DNA of 64,000 nt from Alphaproteobacteria bacterium (GTDB taxonomy: Bacteria > Pseudomonadota > Alphaproteobacteria > Rhodobacterales > Rhodobacteraceae), in assembly GCA_030431825.1 (NCBI GenBank), contig JAUIIJ010000011.1, positions 40,171 to 104,170 on the forward strand, given 5' to 3'. Under the pieces are notes generated by a model. It saw only the letters and a list, made by a program, of their open reading frames with translations, did no database searches and was not told where the DNA came from. This document shows positions 59,281-64,000 of the stretch, in pieces (the stretch's first letter is position 1; each line of letters opens with the position of its first letter). The position numbers were made by a program, and so were the translations under genes.

Positions 59281-59970
59281 ATGACTTTTCAATTTCCCGA
59301 CCCGGCGCGCCTTGAGGCTGTGTCAATCCCCAACATCGTTGCGTCTTCATCCGGTAGCAGGCTGGACCTGTATACCGGCCTTGGCAAACGTCTTTTTGAT
59401 CTGGCGCTTGTGCTGTTCGTGCTGCCGTTGCTGGCACCTGTGATGCTGTTGATTGCATTGCTGGTGTCGCTCGACGGCGGCTCTCCGATCTATATCCAGA
59501 AACGGATCGGAAAGAACGGGCGCATTTTCAGAATGTTCAAGTTCCGCACCATGGTGCCGAATGCCGATGATCGCCTTGCCGAGTACCTCTCTGCGCATCC
59601 GAAGGCGCTGGCCGAGTGGAACCACAGTCAGAAGCTTCGCCACGATCCGCGTGTGACCCGCATCGGTGTTTATCTTCGCAAGTGTTCGCTGGATGAACTG
59701 CCGCAACTGATCAACGTGTTCCTGGGCGACATGGCCATCATCGGACCACGCCCCATGATGGTCGACCAGGAAAACCTGTACCCCGGTCGCGCATACTACT
59801 GGATGCGTCCCGGCATCTCGGGTCTGTGGCAGGTGACAGAGCGCAACGAGAGCGCGTTTTCCGATCGGGCACGTTATGATGACAAGTACTTCTACAACAT
59901 GACATTCGCGAATGATTGCAAAATCATTGCAAAAACCTTTGTTGTCGTGGTCCGCGGAACCGGATACTGA
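59281..59970 (+). CDS. Exopolysaccharide sugar transferase (polyprenyl-phosphate hexose-1-phosphate transferase)
   Basis: A 229-residue bacterial sugar transferase that starts lipid-linked oligosaccharide synthesis at the inner membrane. One membrane helix (LALVLFVLPLLAPVMLLIALL, about 40-60) is followed by the catalytic domain: SPIYIQKRIGKNGRIFRMFKFRTM, LRKCSLDELPQLINVFLGDMAIIGPRP and the C-terminal RPGISGLWQVTERNE. It is the short form without the N-terminal multi-helix domain of WcaJ. It is followed after 36 bp by the TPR lipoprotein gene, so the two are likely co-transcribed. Confidence 0.93.
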   Translation: MTFQFPDPARLEAVSIPNIVASSSGSRLDLYTGLGKRLFDLALVLFVLPLLAPVMLLIALLVSLDGGSPIYIQKRIGKNGRIFRMFKFRTMVPNADDRLAEYLSAHPKALAEWNHSQKLRHDPRVTRIGVYLRKCSLDELPQLINVFLGDMAIIGPRPMMVDQENLYPGRAYYWMRPGISGLWQVTERNESAFSDRARYDDKYFYNMTFANDCKIIAKTFVVVVRGTGY

Positions 59971-60006
59971 TTCTGCCGTAACCACAACAACCCGAGGTTT
60001 AGTAGA

Positions 60007-62484
60007 GTGCAGTATGTTCGGAGCAGCCGCGCGCGCGCGCGCAGTCGTCGTGTAGGCCTCGCCATACTTCTAACGGCGGGGCTTAGTCTTGCCGCAGCAT
60101 GTGATTCTTCCGAAGAACGCGCAGAGTCGCATTATCAGTCAGCACTTGCCCTTCTCGAGGAAGGCGACGTCGATCGTGCACTGATCGAATTCCGCAACGT
60201 TTTTGAACTGAACGGCACTCACGAGGCCGCCCGCGCCGCCTATGCGCGCACGCTGCGTGAAAACGGCATGATCAAAGAGGCGTATGGCGAATACCTTCGC
60301 CTGGTCGAACAGTACCCGGAAAACCTGGAAGGGCAGCTTGCATTGGCGGACATCGCCGCTGCCACCAAGAACTGGTCGGACGCGGAGCAACATGTGGCCA
60401 AAGCGCTGGAACTTGCGCCCGACGACATCCAGATGATTTCGATCGACAACGCCGTAAAGTACTTCAATGCCATTCAGGCGCGCGAAGACGCCGGACAACA
60501 AGCAGCCATTGTCAAGGCGCAGGCGCTGATCGAAGAAGACGAAACGCTCAAGAATGCCCGCGACGTGCTGATCGACAACCTGCTGCGCAAGCAGGACTGG
60601 TATGCCGCGCTGGATGTCATCGACAAAGGCATCGAGACAAACCCGGAGCAGAAGGAACTGTACCGCCTGCGACTGGGCGTTCTTCAGCAGGTCGGCGATC
60701 TTGACGGTATCGCGGCCCAGTTGCGCGATCTCATGGATCGGTTTCCGCAGGAACGCGACACGTTCAAACAAACCCTTGTCCGCTTCCTGATCACCCAGGG
60801 CCGGATCGACGATGCGGAAGCTTTCGTCCGCGAAGAGGCTGCCCGCGATGGAGCCAGCCCCGAGGATTCGGTTTTCCTCATCAGTTTTCTCGAGCAGATG
60901 CGCGGACAAGAGGCTGCCCTTGCAGAGGTCGAAGCCCAGCTTGACGCCGGAATCGAGGACCGGAACAATTTCCGTTCGATGCGCGCAAAGCTGAAATTCC
61001 AGATGGGCGACGTGGACGCGGCGATTTCCGAGATGGAAGACCTGAGCGCGACCGCAGAGCGCGACGACCTGACCCGCGCCATCGAGGTTGACCTGGCGCG
61101 GATGCTCTTTCAGCAAGACAATGCCGTCGGAGCCCGTGCGCTCGTCGAAAAGGTCCTGTCCGAAGACCCGGCGCAACCCGATGCCGTCAAGCTCAAGGCG
61201 AACTGGCTGATTGACGACGATGAAACCGCCGATGCGATTGTCATGCTGCGGGATGCACTCAACGACTCGCCGAATGACGCGGACATCATGACGCTGATCG
61301 CGCGCGCATACGAGCGCGAAGGCAATCAGGAACTGCGCTCGGAAATGCTCGCACTGGCGGTGCAGGCATCGGGCAAGGCACCGGCGGAATCCCTGCGCTA
61401 TGCGAGCAATCTTGCCGACAACGACAGCCTGCGCGCGGCGGAAGGGGTCCTGATTGATGCCCTGCGGCTTGCACCGCAGAACGCCGCACTGCTGGGGGCG
61501 CTTGGCGAGGTCTACACCAGAATGGAAGACTGGCCACGCGCCGACGATGTGATTGCCGCCCTCAACAGGCTGGACGACGACGGCGCACGCCGGCAGGCGA
61601 CAGAACTGACCGCGCGCAAACTGGCAGGTCAGGATCGTTCGGAGGAGCTGACCGCGCTTCTGGAAAAGCTCGAGAGCGACCCGTCCCTCGGCCAGAGCGC
61701 ACAATTCGCGCTGCTGCGCAACCGGTTGCAAACCGACGGGCCGGAAGCCGCCCGAGCCTATCTCGACACGTTGCTGGAAGAGACCCCGGATGACCCCACC
61801 CTGCTCTTCATGCGCGGCGGATTTCTGGCCGAGGCGGGTCAGATCGAAGAAGCCGAAGCGCAATTCCGCGACCTGGTGAGCGATAATCCCGAATACGCGA
61901 ATGTCTGGGTTGCTCTCTATCGGATGAAGCAACAGGCTGGCGATATCGAGGGCGCAAACGCGGTTCTGGACGAAGCGCTGGCCGAGGTTCCGACAAACGC
62001 CACATTGCTCTGGGCAAAAGCCGGAGAACTCGAACGCGCAGGTGACCTTGACGGTGCGATCGAGATTTATGAGGCAATGTACGCAGAGAATTCGGATTCG
62101 CAGATTGTTGCCAACAATCTGGCGAGCCTGCTCGCGACCTATCGCACCGACGAAGACAGCCTGCAACGGGCCTATACCGTGGCACGTCGGCTGCGCGATA
62201 GCAACGTTCCCGCGTTTCAGGACACCTATGGCTGGATCACCCATCGCCGCGGCAGCTTTGACGACGCACAGGACCATCTGCAATCGGCCTCGGAAGGATT
62301 GCCTGAGGACGTCACCGTCCAGTTTCACCTCGCCGCCAACCTCGCCGCGCTAGAACGAAACGAGGAGGCTCTGGCGCAGTTCGAAAAGGTGAAATCGATG
62401 ATCGACGCCGAAAACCCACCCGCATTTGCTGCCGAGGTCGACAGCGAAATAGAACGGCTGAGCCAACTCCCCGCCGAGGAATAG
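60007..62484 (+). CDS. Large TPR-repeat lipoprotein, PrsT-like (exosortase/EPS-associated)
   Basis: An 825-residue protein starting at GTG. The signal peptide (basic region to about residue 17, then a hydrophobic stretch) ends LAAAC, so C32 is a probable lipid-attachment site. The rest is a long run of TPR-type helical repeats, such as ESHYQSALALLEEGDVDRALIEFRNVFELN, EAYGEYLRLVEQYPENLEGQLALA and GDLDGAIEIYEAMYAENSD. This size, lipoprotein signal and TPR content fit PrsT, a TPR protein found with PEP-CTERM/exosortase clusters. It likely serves as an outer-membrane or periplasmic scaffold for polysaccharide export. Confidence 0.87.
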   Translation: MQYVRSSRARARSRRVGLAILLTAGLSLAAACDSSEERAESHYQSALALLEEGDVDRALIEFRNVFELNGTHEAARAAYARTLRENGMIKEAYGEYLRLVEQYPENLEGQLALADIAAATKNWSDAEQHVAKALELAPDDIQMISIDNAVKYFNAIQAREDAGQQAAIVKAQALIEEDETLKNARDVLIDNLLRKQDWYAALDVIDKGIETNPEQKELYRLRLGVLQQVGDLDGIAAQLRDLMDRFPQERDTFKQTLVRFLITQGRIDDAEAFVREEAARDGASPEDSVFLISFLEQMRGQEAALAEVEAQLDAGIEDRNNFRSMRAKLKFQMGDVDAAISEMEDLSATAERDDLTRAIEVDLARMLFQQDNAVGARALVEKVLSEDPAQPDAVKLKANWLIDDDETADAIVMLRDALNDSPNDADIMTLIARAYEREGNQELRSEMLALAVQASGKAPAESLRYASNLADNDSLRAAEGVLIDALRLAPQNAALLGALGEVYTRMEDWPRADDVIAALNRLDDDGARRQATELTARKLAGQDRSEELTALLEKLESDPSLGQSAQFALLRNRLQTDGPEAARAYLDTLLEETPDDPTLLFMRGGFLAEAGQIEEAEAQFRDLVSDNPEYANVWVALYRMKQQAGDIEGANAVLDEALAEVPTNATLLWAKAGELERAGDLDGAIEIYEAMYAENSDSQIVANNLASLLATYRTDEDSLQRAYTVARRLRDSNVPAFQDTYGWITHRRGSFDDAQDHLQSASEGLPEDVTVQFHLAANLAALERNEEALAQFEKVKSMIDAENPPAFAAEVDSEIERLSQLPAEE

Positions 62485-62524
62485 CGCGGAACCCGGGTTA
62501 TCGCCGACGCAATATCACGAACGT

Positions 62525-62559
62525 AAAAAACCGCCCCGATTTCGGGGCGGTCCGTTTTT
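62525..62559. terminator. Bidirectional intrinsic terminator
   Basis: A perfect stem CCGCCCCGA-TT-TCGGGGCGG (62531-62550) is flanked by an A-run on the left (AAAAAA) and a T-run on the right (TTTTT). It therefore works for the TPR gene on + and for the acidic repeat gene on -, which converge here. Confidence 0.92.
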
Positions 62560-62598
62560 CCGGGTGCCTCTGTTGCACCCGGATCAAATTTGTCGGCG

Positions 62599-64000
62599 TC
62601 ATATACCGGGATCGAGGTCCAGCCCCCCGAGAAGGTCGGCACCGATTACATCCTCATCCAGCTCGGCATCACCGCCACCGGCGTCAAGCGCGCAGGAATC
62701 CGCGCCGCACGTCATGTCCGCCTCGGCCAGCCCATCGGCGCCGCAGGCGTAACCGCCACAGTCAGCACTGGCAGCGGCGGCCGGGAAGTTCCAACCCTCG
62801 TCACCTTCATCGCCTTCGTTGCCTTCGTTATCCTCGTCGTGCTCACTACCCTCGTTGTGCTCGTTGTCTTCGTTGCCTTCGTCGCCGTTATTTTCGTTAT
62901 CGCCCGGCCCCGAGTCGTCCCAGCCTTCGTCGCCTTCATTGTCCTCGTCGAACTCGTTGCCTTCGTTGTCCTCGTCGTGCTCGGACCCTTCATTGTGCTC
63001 GTTGTCCTCGTTGTCCTCGTCACCATTATTCTCGTTGTCGCCCGGACCTGAATCCGCCCAGCTCTCGTCGCCCTCATCGCCCTCGTCGAATTCGTTGGCT
63101 TCATTGTCCTCGTCATGCTCGGACCCTTCGTTATGCTCGTTGTCTTCGTTGCCTTCGTCGCCGTTGTTTTCGTTGTCGCCCGGACCTGAATCGGGCCAGC
63201 TTTCGTCGCCTTCACTCCCCTCGTCGAATTCGTTGCCCTCGTTATCCTCGTCGTGTTCGACGCCCTCGTTATATTCGTTTCCTTCGCCTACGCCTTCGTC
63301 GCCTTCATTGTCTTCATCACCCTCATTAGCCTCGTCGGCCTCATCATTCTCGTTGTCCTCGTCGCCTTCGTTGCCTTCGTCCAACTCGTCGTTTTCATTG
63401 TCCTCGTCGCCTTCGTCGCCCTCATCCAACTCGTCGTTTTCGTTGTCCTCGTCGCCCTCGTCGCCCTCATCCAACTCGTCTTTTTCGTTGTCCTCGTCGC
63501 CTTCGTCGCCTTCGTCTAGCTCGTCATTCTCGTTGTCCTCGTCGCCTTCGTCATTCTCGTCGCCCTCGTCATTCTCGTTATCCTCGTCGCCTTCATCGCC
63601 TTCGTCGGCCTCATCCCCCTCGTCGTCCTCGTTGCCTTCGTTGCCCTCATCCTGGCTGCCGTTTTCGTCGCCCTCATTGTCCTCGTCGTGCTCGTTACCC
63701 TCGTTGTACTCGTTATCCTCGTTGCCTTCGTCGCCGTTATTCTCGTTGTCGCCCGGGCCGGAATCTGCCCAGCTCTCGTCGCCCTCATCCCCTTCGTCAA
63801 ACTCGTTGCCTTCGTTGTCCTCGTCGTGCTCGGACCCTTCGTTATACTCGTTGTCCTCGTTGCCTTCGTCGCCGTTGTTTTCATTGTCGCCGGGGCCGGA
63901 ATCCGCCCAGCTCTCGTCGCCCTCATTGCCCTCGTCGAATTCGTTGCCTTCGTTGTCCTCGTCGTGCTCGGACCCTTCATTGTGCTCGTTGTCCTCGTTG
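62599..64000 (-). CDS. Highly acidic Asp/Glu/Asn/Gly repeat protein with four-cysteine C-terminus (5' partial)
   Basis: The frame is open without any stop from the stop codon at 62599 to the window edge, so at least 466 residues are visible and the N-terminus is outside. Almost all of it is D, E, N and G. A 46-residue unit (138 bp) contains DSGPGDNENNGDEGNEDNE and occurs starting at 62900, 63038, 63176, 63749 and 63887. Between these lies a block of 15-residue (45-bp) units DEGDEGDEDNENDEL at 63381, 63426, 63471 and 63516. The repeats stop before a different C-terminal domain of about 65 residues with four cysteines (ADCGGYACG and MTCGADSCALD). The predicted charge is extremely negative. Function unknown; a secreted or surface polyanion or cation-binding protein is one possibility, but no export signal is visible here. 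Confidence 0.8.
   Translation of the reverse strand, partial: NEDNEHNEGSEHDEDNEGNEFDEGNEGDESWADSGPGDNENNGDEGNEDNEYNEGSEHDEDNEGNEFDEGDEGDESWADSGPGDNENNGDEGNEDNEYNEGNEHDEDNEGDENGSQDEGNEGNEDDEGDEADEGDEGDEDNENDEGDENDEGDEDNENDELDEGDEGDEDNEKDELDEGDEGDEDNENDELDEGDEGDEDNENDELDEGNEGDEDNENDEADEANEGDEDNEGDEGVGEGNEYNEGVEHDEDNEGNEFDEGSEGDESWPDSGPGDNENNGDEGNEDNEHNEGSEHDEDNEANEFDEGDEGDESWADSGPGDNENNGDEDNEDNEHNEGSEHDEDNEGNEFDEDNEGDEGWDDSGPGDNENNGDEGNEDNEHNEGSEHDEDNEGNEGDEGDEGWNFPAAAASADCGGYACGADGLAEADMTCGADSCALDAGGGDAELDEDVIGADLLGGLDLDPGI
62900..64000. repeat. Tandem coding repeats, 138-bp and 45-bp periods
   Basis: Units start at 62900, 63038 and 63176, and again at 63749 and 63887, each 138 bp apart within a group. 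The block between holds 45-bp units at 63381, 63426, 63471 and 63516. All periods are multiples of three and keep the minus-strand frame open, which shows selection on the protein. The array continues beyond the window. Confidence 0.9.

Noticed and set aside
60139..62328. A 729-codon minus-strand frame inside the TPR lipoprotein gene
   Set aside because: Antisense to a clearly repeat-structured TPR protein; no motif in the reverse reading.
63253..63519. A hydrophobic plus-strand ORF that looks like a membrane protein
   Set aside because: It is the mirror of the acidic repeat codons; there is no start context and an in-frame stop (TAG at 63517-63519) ends it while the minus frame continues.
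62900..64000. Regular repeats that could suggest a CRISPR array
   Set aside because: Periods are 138 and 45 bp, multiples of three, without unique spacers, and they keep a coding frame open; no cas genes are nearby.

Overview
The window looks like a chromosome segment of a GC-rich marine alphaproteobacterium of the Rhodobacteraceae (Roseobacter group). The evidence is gene content and order: an alphaproteobacterial flagellar cluster with MotE-, DUF6468- and SltF-type members, TRAP transporters, a fused NAD-linked formate dehydrogenase, murA-DUF2948-hisD-UPF0262-phosphatase order, and a VPLPA-CTERM surface protein. No species assignment is attempted. There are no rRNA genes and no CRISPR array; there is one tRNA (Thr, GGT).

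Layout. 1-16.4 kb is a flagellar cluster. flgF (cut by the window edge), flgG, flgA, flgH and a FliL-like gene run on +. A small coiled-coil gene, flhB, fliR, flhA, a lytic transglycosylase, a 743-residue exported protein, motA, a motE-like gene, a DUF6468-like gene and fliL run on -. fliF, fliH, fliN and fliP run on +. A divergent fliL/fliF promoter with a CtrA-like site separates the last two groups. 16.4-21.9 kb holds a LysR regulator and formate dehydrogenase (fused NuoE/NuoF-type diaphorase plus the molybdenum/tungsten catalytic subunit). 22.2-25.3 kb is a DctPQM TRAP transporter, followed by a 58-residue four-cysteine protein and a DUF599 membrane protein. 26.5-30.5 kb is glycolate oxidase glcDEF behind a GntR-like palindrome. 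30.5-32.2 kb carries two tandem exported trypsin-like proteases; then come hsp20 with a heat-shock-type promoter, an orphan P450, an ECF sigma factor with a membrane-anchored vWA protein, gabD, an alpha/beta hydrolase and creatinase (to 40.5 kb). 40.7-43.2 kb is a three-gene unit of unknown function (coiled coil, small membrane protein, 373-residue protein).

43.4-47.3 kb is a small accessory island next to the 3' end of tRNA-Thr. It holds an intact IS3-family element, a short orphan ORF, an AT-rich Shedu-like (DUF4263) putative anti-phage nuclease and a frameshifted serine-recombinase remnant. Beyond the tRNA are murA, DUF2948, GNAT, a DUF1772-like gene, hisD, UPF0262, an LMW phosphatase, ispD, an unknown 545-residue protein and a rhomboid protease.

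56.2-62.5 kb is an exosortase/exopolysaccharide neighbourhood: a VPLPA-CTERM protein, decayed transposon sequence, an ExeA-like ATPase, a sugar transferase and a large TPR lipoprotein. The exosortase itself is not in the window. The last 1.4 kb is the C-terminal part of an extremely acidic Asp/Glu/Asn/Gly repeat protein that runs off the edge.

The strongest leads are the Shedu-like gene and its tRNA-anchored island, the acidic repeat protein with its four-cysteine tail, the 58-residue CxxCxxCxxxC protein, the three-gene unit at 40.7-43.2 kb, and the ECF sigma/vWA pair. Product names rest on motifs and family knowledge read by eye; no database search was run.
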